From Bryum argenteum (lineage: Eukaryota; Streptophyta; Bryopsida; Bryales; Bryaceae): a stretch of DNA of 64,000 bases. Both the position numbers and the translations under genes were made by a program. The DNA is taken from contig CM073322.1 in assembly GCA_037043015.1 (NCBI GenBank), positions 5,777,601 through 5,841,600 of the forward strand, read 5' to 3'. The notes beneath the pieces are model-generated. The model was not told where the DNA came from. It saw only the letters and a program-made list of their open reading frames with translations, and made no database searches. Shown one piece after another: positions 13,281 through 23,878 of this stretch. Numbering within the stretch: the first letter of the stretch is position 1; the number at the start of each line of letters is the position of its first letter.

Positions 13281-14253
13281 CCCTTAAACGCCCACGATGT
13301 CCAAAAACGGCATTGTGGATGTACATCCATAAACTTTGAAGAGCCATATCTTCTTCATCCGAGGTCCATTTTGGATGAAATCACTTGGGTTAGGTCCCAA
13401 ATCAAGTCTAGTTTGTGTTGTAAAATTTGCAAGCCCATACAGAAAAGTATGAATTAATGGAATGCACTTTAGTGAAGACAGCTCTTGTTTTTGGGTTTCC
13501 AAGCATGGGGCATGTATTACCATTGCAAGCCAATTATGTGAAATTAAATTTAGTTTTTCATGATTTTTTTTTCATGGTCATGATCTTAAGGTGATTCTTA
13601 ACAGCTTTGTAGTGAGAAGTTTTTTGATCCAAATGATTTTGCTATTGGATTTGCAATGATGTTTTGTCAACAGAAATAGTGAGAAAATGGATGATATTTG
13701 AGGAGCTATATCTCCCTCATCCACCGTTGGATTTCAACTTAATTTTTTGGGATGGCCTCCAATTAGAGTCTAGTCTAAGTGGTAGAAAACTTAACAATAT
13801 CGAAGATGTTTTGAAGATAAGGCATGAAATTGAATGCAAAGGGTCTAGTTTTGGACTATTTCTCCTTTGTAAAATGTTCAGTAGTTTTTACCATTGGCAT
13901 GGCTTTTATTTGAGCCAAGAAATTTTTTTGATGAATTTTTGTTGGGTAAAGGACTTATTTAGATGAAGGTGAACATCTTTCTAGTTGGTGATTTTTTCAT
14001 TGCAATAGGTATATTGGAAGCATTTCCACCTCAAAGTGAAAATGATGAAATTTGGAGTTTGTTTTTGATATTAATATGTTATGATCTCCCGATCTATAAG
14101 GCCTCATGACTCAAATTTTGGTCCACATGATCTCCAATAAGTCTATTACAAGTTTGTACGGTTAAGATCTTAATAGCTTCTCTTGATTTTCATATATGAC
14201 GATTTCTAAGGAAATGTACTTTTCTGCTAAAAATAGGATCGGACGTTTAGGGG
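13281..14253 (+). mobile_element. TTAA-flanked DNA element, family 1 (973 bp)
   Basis: TTAA flanks both ends (13277-13280 and 14254-14257). The left end reads CCCTTAAACGCCC and the right end GGACGTTTAGGGG. It is the inverted counterpart of 4260-5230 and almost the same length. It sits inside the foldback element, at its internal TTAA. No transposase frame is present. Confidence 0.7.
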
Positions 14254-14257
14254 TTAA

Positions 14258-15197
14258 AGAAAGTTAGGGGTTAAATATGGAACATGTATGCCGAATCCAA
14301 GAATGAACATCTTAGGACTTTATTCAAAATTTGAATAAAACCATGGTGCTCATATTAGACTTGAGCCTGGTTTGGGACACCTAAATCTTTCAACTTTAGA
14401 TATTATTAACTAATTTAACTTCACCTAGGAATCAATCTTTTTGAACCCAATTTTCTATTAACATCCCAAAAGCATTCCCCAATTTGAAATTTGGTACGTT
14501 CTTGGGACCCTTCCTATAGTCTTAACACTCCGTTTCTTTATTCATTTCTTCAAATTACCTAGTACATAGTTACCATACTCCTATCACATAATGATAACCG
14601 GTGGCCGTCATTGTCATGGTAGTGCACAAACTTGGGTAAATATTAGAATTCTTGTATCCTTCACCTCTACTAAGGGATGCTTTACATGGGGGAGTCAAGG
14701 CCAACAAATTTTCCAAGCCAATTTACTCATATTTTGAGCCCAATTGGCTCCACGGGCCACTTAGACAATTAATTAATAAAGTGGGGGTCAATTCCCCATG
14801 TGTAAAGCCCTTGGGGAAGGAAAATAAGCCCATGGGGCTAATTCATATTATCAGCAACATTCCATGCTTTTGACTTGTTCACATTAAAATATTTTAGTAA
14901 AATATTGAAATCATGCAACGGCCTCTAGGCTATGAAGTGGCCTTCCATTCTTGTATCTCCCAACTTTTAAAGCGCGGGCCGTGTCATAACTTGTCCCCCA
15001 CTGATTATAACAAAATCTCCGAAAAATTGACCTTGACTCCCCATGTAAAGCCCCTCAAGCCAATTGCAAGAATTGGACCAATGACAAGAGAGGATTCAAC
15101 CATGAATTGGCCCCATCATAGCTTGGCCCCTCGTGTAAAGTGGTTGGCATGATTCCTTAGTTTGCAAGTATGTGCATGTATCAATCCCTAACTTTCC
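14258..15197. mobile_element. TTAA-flanked element, family 4 (about 940 bp)
   Basis: TTAA occurs at 14254-14257 and 15198-15201. The inverted ends are AGAAAGTTAGGGGTTAAAT on the left and, complemented, GGAAAGTTAGGGATTGATAC on the right, followed by a second match CATGTATGC / CATGCACATAC. Interior blocks such as GCCCATGGGGC and CGCGGGC recur in a diverged inverted copy near 45130-45760. Confidence 0.5.
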
Positions 15198-15795
15198 TTA
15201 AAACCCGAAACGGGTTTTGGAGGTTCCCGCAAGAGAAAACCTCAGCCAACTTAGACCATTATAAGCTCACAAATGAGGAAAAATGAACGGTTCAAATTTG
15301 GTATGTGAGAAGAATGTCAGGTGAACTTTGAGATCTTACAGTTGAATATTTTAAATAATGCTTAGATTGAGATTTTTGAACTTAATCTAAAGGATGGTCG
15401 AATTTTGTGACTTAGACCGTTTTGCAACAAGGAAATTTAGAGGTTGAGATCAGTTGGTATTAGGATTGCTCACCTTCCAAGTACATACATGCCAAACTAG
15501 CTTCGGATGCAATTGAGCATAATTGCATTCCAAGCTAGATTCTTTTTGGTGAATAATCAACTTGTGCAGTGTACAAGAAACCAAATGGGAAAAAGAGTGA
15601 GTACCTGAGATAGGGTGAGCTGGTATACAGCCCATTTCTGCTATACCCACTACTAACAGTGCTGTACCACTTATTGTATGAACAAATCATAACACCTACA
15701 TTCCAAACCCTAAACCCCACACTCTTCATGCATTCTCATTGAACCCGGGATCGCGCGCTTGACCCTTGCGGGGCGCCTTTCCACCATGAATATTA

Positions 15796-16233
15796 CTCCC
15801 TCCGTATCAGGAAAAACACCATGATTTGGTCCAAACATCCGTCTCACAATAATACCAAGATGTATTCTAAACCATATTCAGCTATATCAATGAGTAATCT
15901 AGACTATCAGAAAAAATCAGCCATTTTTTGGAAAAACACCCTGATTTGGTTCAAACACCCGTCTCACAATAATACCAAGATTATGATATTAATGAGTATT
16001 CTAAACCATATTCAGCTATATCAATGAGTAATCTAGACCATCAAAAAAAATCAGCCATTTTTTGGAAAAACACCTTGATCTGGTACAAACACCCGTCTCA
16101 CAATAATACTAAGATTATGATATTAATGAGTATTCTAAACCATATTCAGCTATGTCAATGAGTAATCTAGACCATCAGAAAAAATCAGCCATTTTTTAGC
16201 AAATCATGGTGTTTTTCCTGAGACGGGAGGGAG
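15796..16233. mobile_element. Stowaway-like MITE with internal tandem repeats
   Basis: The ends are CTCCCTCCGTATCAGGAAAA and its inverted match CCTGAGACGGGAGGGAG. The dinucleotide TA flanks both (15794-15795, 16234-16235), as in Stowaway/Tc1-mariner MITEs. Inside are three tandem copies of a 120-134 bp unit, beginning with GGAAAAACACC at 15810, 15930 and 16064. Confidence 0.8.
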
Positions 16234-16235
16234 TA

Positions 16236-17082
16236 TCATAGAATGAGCCTGATTTTAGGGCAGATGAGCAGCTGAAGGGTAGGTGAAGGGAAATGGACTA
16301 CTCAGCCTCCTAGTGTAGCTTGTGCATGCTTCTTGAATTTTGTAAGCTTGCAATTTAGATGACCAACTACCAAGCCAGCCCCAATCATTACCATCATTGG
16401 TACCTTAAGGTTTTGCAAGGAACCCTATCTACATTTTCACACACACTAATAAATTATCACACTAATTTATGTGAATCATGCATTGGGTATTTGAATATCT
16501 CTAAATACTTGTTGTATTTTGGCTCATATGTATTTCATATATTTCTTTAGGTACCTTGCTCAAGGATTGCTCAAATTGTAAAGTGGCAAGCTCATTCGGG
16601 AGTGGTCGAGGGAATGTGTAAAGAGTATACTAATTGGAATCTTGGATCAATTTTGGATCCTATTTGAGAATGCATCATTGATGTTTTTTAATTGCACACC
16701 CTAAAAAATTGACTATGGGTACATTAAAAGTTGGAAGTTATAATGTGCCTCTTGTTTGTAAGTCCCTTAACGAGTGCGTAGAGGCTTTGGTGGTTGTGAC
16801 ATCTTAATGGTTGGAAATTTTGTTGGTTTTTGTTCTATGTTGGTGGACAATATATGGATTTCACATTTTAGTATAAGAGGTGGGTAGCCCATCCAAGTGC
16901 TCAACTTTAAGGAGAGTGTGAGGGTTACCTATAAAATCTTTGTCAATCTGCATTGTTTCCAATTTTAAAATGTTATTCTATCTACAATGATGCATTGGAT
17001 AAGGAGTATAAATGGAGGTTGTTGTTGTGGATGGTCGCTATGTTTGAGGCAACCATTAATTCCACACTCTCTCAAAATTACG
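16236..17082. other. Intergenic DNA, nothing recognised
   Basis: No gene, RNA or clear repeat is visible between the Stowaway-like MITE and the next family 1 element. Confidence 0.4.
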
Positions 17083-18605
17083 CTTAAACGGGCTGAATGT
17101 CAAAAAACTACATTTTGGATGAAGGGCAAAAGCTTTGAAGAGCCATAACTTCTTCATCCGGAGTCTATTTTGGACGATATCCCAAATGAACTTTTGTTAG
17201 CGTGGTCAAAAACAGAGTTCCATACAATGAAGTATGAATAAATGGCATGCATTTAAGTAAAGGCAACTTTTGATTTTGAGTTTTCAAACATGAGGCATGT
17301 TATACCATTGTAAGGCAATTATGGCAAATTGAGAAAACATTTCTATGAATTTTTTTACATAATCATGATCTTAAGATGAATCCTCACAACTTTCTAGTTG
17401 GAATATTTTTGATCCAAATATCTTTGGTATCAGATTTTCAGTGATGTTTCTACAATTTGAAAAAAAAAAAAAAAAAAAGTGAATAAATGGATGATTTTTT
17501 AGGAGCTATTTCTCCTTCATCCACCATTGGATTTGACTTTTTTGTTTTTTGGATTGGATTCCAATTGGAGTGAAATTTCAGGGATAGAAACCTTGACCTA
17601 ATCATAGGTGTTCTAAAGGTGAGGTAAGAATTTGAGTGCAAGGGGTTTAGTTTTGGACTAATTTTTCCTTGTAAAAGTTTTGGCAAGGCTATTAACCCCT
17701 AAAGATCCAAGAGGACCAAATCGGGCTTTTGCTATTTTGGGCAGCTTAGATGAATAGGTTATAAGTAATATTTTTGCCTAAATTTTTTAATGGGTGCTCC
17801 TATCTTTGCAAAGTGTATGTGGTAAAATTTACAAAGCCAAATTCCAATTTTTGAGTCTTCTACAACAATTCTTGGTTTGCGAGCCGAATCAAAGGCAGTT
17901 TAAATTTAGTATTTTTTGAAATTTTTTTTTGGAAATATGTTCATGACCAAATCACTACTTAAGTTCCAAAGGGCCCCAAGTCAAAAAGTGTACCAATTTT
18001 ACAAGGGCAGCCTCCAAAAGTGTCAAAAATAATATCAACAATGCCCAAAAAAACTTCGTAAACAAACTTTGGATGTTATAAACTCTCAAATGGTAAACAT
18101 CCAACGGTCAATTTTTATATCAGATACTGAAAATTGGCTTAGGTACAAGATCTTACGGTTGGAAGTTAAGAAAAGAATAAAAAAATTGTTTCGCACCCCT
18201 TGAAGTGCATAGAGGTAGAGAATTGGAGTTTTGAGGTTTTAAGCTCCCAAAAACACCCAAGGATCTTTAGGGGTTAATCGAGACAAGAATTTTTTTTCAA
18301 CATATTTTTCACGTACAAGGGTGTTCTTAAGATAAAGGTGATCAACTTTCTAGATGGTGGAAGTTTTATTGCAAATAGCCTATTGGTAGCATTTTCACTT
18401 TAAAGTGAAAAAGGTGGAATTTTGTGGTGTCGTTCGAGGATTAATACATTATGATCTTCCAATCTATGAGGCTTTATGAGTGAAATGTTGGTCGACATGA
18501 CCTACAATGAGTATACTACAAGTTCACACGGTCAAGATCTATATAGCTCATCTTCATTTTCACCTATGACACTTTTTTTGAAATTGAGCTTTTTGGCTAA
18601 AATAG
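17083..18605 (+). mobile_element. Family 1 TTAA-type element, split by a nested insertion
   Basis: The left part (17083-17691) and right part (18278-18605) match consecutive parts of 13281-14253, including GAAGAGCCATAACTTCTTC and the later ATCTATGAGGCTTTATGAG-like block. They are separated exactly by the family 2 element at 17696-18273. The outer termini are decayed. This shows family 2 transposed after family 1 had inserted. Confidence 0.6.
17696..18273 (+). mobile_element. TTAA-flanked DNA element, family 2 (578 bp)
   Basis: Perfect TTAA flanks (17692-17695, 18274-18277). The ends are CCCCTAAAGATCCAAG and GGATCTTTAGGGG. It is the best-preserved copy of the family also seen at 5331-5907 and it interrupts a family 1 element. 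No coding capacity. Confidence 0.75.
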
Positions 18606-20190
18606 CCAAGTATTGTAGTACATATCTTTTTGGACTTTGAGCATGTTTCTGACTTTTCATGTGATATAAGCTTGTTTTACTTTTTATTCTCCTTTCTAAG
18701 TGTGATTTGGAGTCTAAATAAAATGAGAAGGGAACTAAGTGAAAAGCTAGAGAATGAACCGTCATGAGTAAAATGAAAAGTTGTGAGTTTCAAAAGTGAG
18801 AGATACAAGTAGGAGAAGCAAGCTCATTTGTTTTTTGAACACATATGTAAGAAAATGTGTATCCCGCACTCAAGGAAGTGTGATTATTTGAATTTGAATT
18901 TGAAGTTTTGTAATTGGGAAGATTGAAACAATTGTTGTCTTAACAATAGATGTAAAATTGTCTAAGTAACACTTGATAATAAATTAAGTAATAATAAATA
19001 TAAAAATCGGAATTATGAGCATTGTACGTGTTGAAAAATAATTGTGAATGTTAATTCTGGAAATTGTGAACATGGTTTGAAGCGTTGAAGTTTACAAATT
19101 ACATGGTATGAATTACAATTGGAATTAAAAGCCTTGACGGATTAATTTGAAATTACTTAAGAAGAATGTAATCAAGTGTTTGCAACAATAGAAATTGTGT
19201 GCAACTTTGATGAGAATAAATTGTGATTCATGGAAAAATCTGTAAGTTGTATAAAGAAAGTAATTAGAACCTTAAGTTTACATCATTATTGACGTACATT
19301 CTATATGTGACCATTGTAACTTTGACAGAATTAGACTCTCCAAACAAAGAACTTTCCTATCTACTGTCCTCGGGTTTTCTGTTAAACTCTTGGAAAAAGG
19401 CTTTACAAGTGTGTATAGCATGTTTTTCCGTTATTTTATACATTGAGGAGTTTTTGTTCAACTTTGCAGATTGCAAGGCTCAAGAATGATTTTAAGCATC
19501 AAATGATTCAAAGGTGAACAAAAGATTAGTAGAAAACCCTAATGTGCAATATAATCTCAAGAGAGGTCACGTTTTTGTTTCGGTACAAAAATTGTTAAAT
19601 GTGGTCCAAGTTTGTTGCCCAAATTATTTTTATAACCTATTTTTTAATATATTGTGGATCTTGTAATTCATATAGTGAATTAAATTGATATCCTTTGCAA
19701 AACTTCTTATCTAAATACCGTGCAAGATCATACGCAAACATAATTTAGATTATCTAGCAAAACTTCCCAAATTTTAATCATTGACTTACTCACTTTGGGA
19801 GAAGGATAAGCTTCCTACCTCTCTTGGCCTTTAGAGTGAAAATTTGGGTCCAAAATTATTGGGTTAATTCTTTTTTGGTGATGGAGAATTGGAGACACTG
19901 CCTACCTTGTTTGAAAGCTCAATCCTAATTGGTTGGGATAAGTATCTCACAACTCCTCTTGAAAAAAATCTTCCCTATTTGTGGGTTTATAAAAAATAAG
20001 TATGAAGCCAATTAAAGTATTTTAAATTGTACAAGTCCTTACCCGTGTTCTCCGGACACGGACATTAAAAAGGCCAGATCATAATTTATAAGATATGTAA
20101 AAAAATCCAGGCCTAAGTAAAAAAAAGTACAAAGTTGGAGGTTTTTGGTGATGTTGAAATTATAGGATATGCAATCTAAATGCAAGTTCC
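18606..20190. other. AT-rich intergenic DNA, nothing recognised
   Basis: No open frame above 70 codons, no clear repeat and no RNA gene are visible here. Confidence 0.4.
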
Positions 20191-20209
20191 ATGCTTCTCA
20201 CTTGTCACT

Positions 20210-20620
20210 GCTGTTTAAGATTTATAGCATGTCCTCTCTTCCCATCTTTTTGGTTTTGCGTGTATTTCAAAATTTGTAGCATGTCCTCTGTTCCCTCATT
20301 TCGTTGTTGCTAGTTCCCCATCATCTATTATGGTTCCCCATCTCCACTTTTTTCTTACTAGTTCCCTACCTACAAAATCTCGTTCATGGTTACCATCTTT
20401 TGTTATGAGTTTCTCGTCCTCCAACTTCCCTTATTGGTTTCCATCATTTGTTCTCGGTTTCCGTTTCTATCAGTCATTCCTTGTTCTCATTATTTGTTCC
20501 TAATTCTCATCCTTCGTTTCCAATTCCTATCATTTGTTCCCGGTTCCAAGTTCCTCTCCGATGTTCCCTTGATCCCGGGTTCATTGTCTCCGTCTTTGCT
20601 CCCATTTTCTTTTTCCACAT
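20210..20620. repeat. Pyrimidine-rich degenerate repeat
   Basis: Loosely spaced words such as GTTCCC, TTCTCATC and CATTTGTTCC recur every 20-30 bp. The purine-rich complement of this pattern is at 40650-40990. The 166-codon frame at 20386 follows from the low complexity and has no recognisable product. Confidence 0.5.
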
Positions 20621-20979
20621 TCCTTGTCTCTTCGACTCCTTGTTATATTATAGGGATCTTAAAACTCTTAATAGCAATCAAATACCACTTACGGAACTCT
20701 TCAAAATCTTTAAGACTCTTCATACCATGTATACATGACCAAATGATGATCACCATGGCCATGACTATGCATCGCAATGGACAGACATCGCATGGACGAC
20801 AAATCGCAAATCATGTTCTTTTATATATAGAGACTCGTATGATTTCCGTCGTCCCGACGGGAAAGGTCTTTAGATGGTACTTTTAAAAAAGTATCCCGTG
20901 TCTACCATTTCCTCAAATGGTTTTTTTTTCTCCCGTTTTCTCTCTCTTTATTCATATCTTTTTAATACATAAAAGAAGG

Positions 20980-21062
20980 TAGGTAGGTTGGTAAGTTCGT
21001 AGGTTGGTAAGTTTGTAGGTTGGTTAGTTCGTAGGTTGGAAGGTTGGTACATTGGTGGGTAG
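20980..21062 (+). repeat. GTAGGTTGGTAAGTT tandem repeat
   Basis: About five imperfect head-to-tail copies of a 15-bp unit based on GTAGGTTGGTAAGTT. Confidence 0.75.
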
Positions 21063-21159
21063 GAAGGATTGCCAAACAGTAGTTTATTATAGAAGTAGAT
21101 ACAACTCTATACAAGTTTACCAAATTTCCAATGAAAATTTCTTAGTTATTTCTAAATTA

Positions 21160-21310
21160 TTACTTCAAGTCTTGAAAACCTTTCAAATTATTGCATGTAA
21201 CACTGAATGGTCAATAACGCACCTAGTCGTAAAGTGATAAACAAAAGAGAAAAAATTGTGAAAGTGGCCCTCAAACATCTCGTATTTGTTCATATGGCTA
21301 AAATTACTAA
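21160..21310 (+). repeat. Dispersed repeat shared with 26740-26860
   Basis: Shared words are CCTTTCAAA, ATTGCATGT, ACTGAATGGTC / ACTAAATGGTC and AAAGTGGCCCTCAAACATCT. A complementary relative lies at 27365-27475. The family is unidentified. Confidence 0.5.
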
Positions 21311-22189
21311 AGACTAAAATTACAAGTACCCATTTTGGAATTTAAGGTTTTTTAGGGGATCAAATGATTGCAATTGTAATTAAGGATACGATTTAGAACT
21401 AAGGTAGCGACACCCATAAGCATCCCTGTCCCCATTGGCGTGACCTATAAGTGTACCTATTGCTGACCTTTGTAGACCCATAGCTGACTGTTGTGAAAAA
21501 GGGACGGTAATGGGTGTACATTAAAGCGTGCTTTACTGCCAATTGGTTGGAAATGGATGTTGTATGTCGTGTTCTAAAGTGCATGTCATGGTTGGAAATG
21601 GATGTTGTATGTCATGTTGTAAACTGCATAGTGTTTTAATGAAATAATATTGAGAGGTGGTTGAGCGGTTGGTTTGGAGTAATTTGCATGGCAAATTAAT
21701 GGACTAATGGCTGGTTTAAAGGGGAGAAAAGTCACACTTCTCTGTCTTTGGATGGCGGTGTTAGGTGCCTTGACTTTTGGTTTATTCGTTACTAGTGTTT
21801 GGTGAAGGGATTGGAGGGGCCAGCATTTTCTTCCCCTACTGGTAGTTTTTGCTTATCCACAGCTTGGAATTTTGACCCACGGTGGGACGTTTTTCAATTC
21901 CCCGTTTAACTTTTATAGGAACTATCTTTCTTGGTTTTAAGCCACTACAGGACAACAAACACTTCAGCGGTGGTCATTTTTAACTCCACCTATGGACAAG
22001 CATATAAGTATGTTCATTTTGTACTTTGAAATATTCTTATAAATTCACTCTCGTCACAAAACCTCATCTCTCACAACAAATATTTTTCACTCCCAATTGC
22101 TAATCTGTACATATTTTTTTCAAGCTTCCTTGGTGGTTGTAACCAACCATATTTGCTTAGTGGGATGGTTATGGGTGCCGCTACCTTAA

Positions 22190-22928
22190 CCCTAGAACGT
22201 CGGAGCCCATAACCGTGGCCTGAACTTTGATATGTCTTACTCTGAATCCTCCATTTTGCCACTTTACCTGAAAGTAAAATATTTTATTTTATTTTTCGTA
22301 GATGTGATCACATGCTTTTCATATGCTGTAAAAATTTCAGATTTTTTTGGGAAGATTTGAAATTCAAGTGAATTTTCAAAGAAAAACAAAAAATAATTCA
22401 TATCAAATACAAATCACTTTCAAAAAATCTGAAATTTTTAAAATAAGGGGACATTGTAGTGAAGAATAGCATGGTGTAATCCATGGTTTCGTGTCATGCT
22501 ATATTTGAAAATTGAGAAAGAGACCCTATAGGCATGTAAACTTAAGGTGTCGATAAATCACTAGATATTAGGAATTTCTTGAAATTCTAACTTGGAGTAG
22601 AAACAAGACTTGGTAAGATTCATTTTATGAATTGAGCTTGAACTCAAAAGAGATCATTTAGTTGCCTAAATTTGAGACTTAATAAAAGTAGGAAAAAGTT
22701 GCAGAAATGCACTTTGTGGTGATTTGTTTTTAACCATTCTTTCAACTTTCATACCACATGTGATCTTAGGAAATACCTTAAATGACCTCAAATGAATTCC
22801 ATGATATGCTATTATCATTCATAAATCCAATTACAAAAATCATGAATGAAATTCATCCCGCAATAATAGGTTACAGTGAAAATGTTCTGTTCATCGGACA
22901 TAAAATGGCCGCTCCGACGTTCCAGGGT
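22190..22928. mobile_element. TTAA-flanked DNA element, family 5 (739 bp)
   Basis: TTAA flanks both ends (22186-22189 and 22929-22932). The terminal inverted repeats are CCCTAGAACGTCGGAGC on the left and, complemented, CCCTGGAACGTCGGAGC on the right: 16 of 17 positions match. TTAA followed by CCCTAGAA is the start expected of piggyBac-type ends. No transposase is encoded, so a non-autonomous element is inferred. Confidence 0.75.
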
Positions 22929-23297
22929 TAATATGAACAGAAGAAGAACAAGAGAAGAACTTGAGCATCACATTTTCTTACTGGTCCAAAAGTTGTGTGT
23001 AAATTTGTTTATCTCCGCACAATATTTTTTATTATCCGACACCTCTTGATCTCATATCAAATTCGCAAGTGAAATGAACATTGTACTTGAAGCAAAACGT
23101 GTGAGTAGTCAATGATAAATGTAACAATGATAGTTTTTTTCGAACATAATCACCAAAAAAAAAAAAAAAGTGTGTATTTGTGATGATACTATAAAAACAC
23201 AACTCGATGTGATTCCAATGCCTTTTTACAAATTGCAATTCCCGTGATGCATGTTGGGTATCTCTAAGGTACTAGTGGCTAGGAAGGAACTAGCATA

Positions 23298-23432
23298 GTG
23301 TCCACCCTGAGAGGGGTTAGTAGTCCCGCCATTGGTGTAATGACCTCGGGGCATACATCCAAGGATATGTCGAACAAACACTCTATTCACGCCAGCCTCT
23401 ACATAGGTTGAAGTTTCTCTTCTTCTTCTTAA
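23298..23432 (+). mobile_element. 5'-truncated SINE-like fragment
   Basis: It matches 3151-3290 (GTGTCCACCCTGAGAGGGGT, CGAACAAACACT, ATTCACGCCAG) and ends in a CTTCTTCTTC tail. It is a relative of the 3' portion of the SINE at 27518. Confidence 0.55.
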
Positions 23433-23450
23433 GTACACAAGACAAATTTC

Positions 23451-23454
<4 letters not shown>

Positions 23455-23482
<28 letters not shown>
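23455..23482 (+). repeat. Poly-T run
   Basis: Uninterrupted run of about 26 T. Confidence 0.9.
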
Positions 23483-23878
23483 GAAACGGGCAGTTGGAAT
23501 TATTTTTTGCTGTACCCTCGTACTAGAAGAATGTTAGAATCCACACACATGCATCAATCAAAGCAAAGGAAGGGTGCCTGGATGAAGCGGACGGTGATAG
23601 GAGGCTCTCCTATCTTGGTGCATGAGTGGGAGGCATGAATGCAGAGGCAAGCACGACATGTGGCAAGATGATAACACGCGTCTGGCGAGCACCTGCTCCG
23701 CCCAAGTGGAATATACCACGTAGCAAGCATTCCTTGCCCTTTCATCGCCTCCAATTCCAATCCTTTTCTTGCATTCCGAGCTCCTCAGCAGCAATCCGAG
23801 CTCAATTTCCTGTTTTCGTGTTGCATGATCGACTTTGAAGCTGCATTGTAGAGTGACCCTTTGATTGCAGCAATTTTT

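Larger units (their letters stand above)
13041..15436. mobile_element. Foldback element with two nested TTAA insertions
   Basis: The two ends are about 240-bp inverted arms: 13041-13276 and 15202-15436. The left arm begins TTAA then CCCCTAAATTTCC; the right arm ends in a decayed complement, GGAAATTTAGAGGTTGA. The inner arm ends carry the near-palindrome ACCCGTTTCGGGT / ACCCGAAACGGGT. Between them lie two further elements (13281-14253 and 14258-15197), each bounded by TTAA. A lone arm copy is at 1040-1290. Confidence 0.6.
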
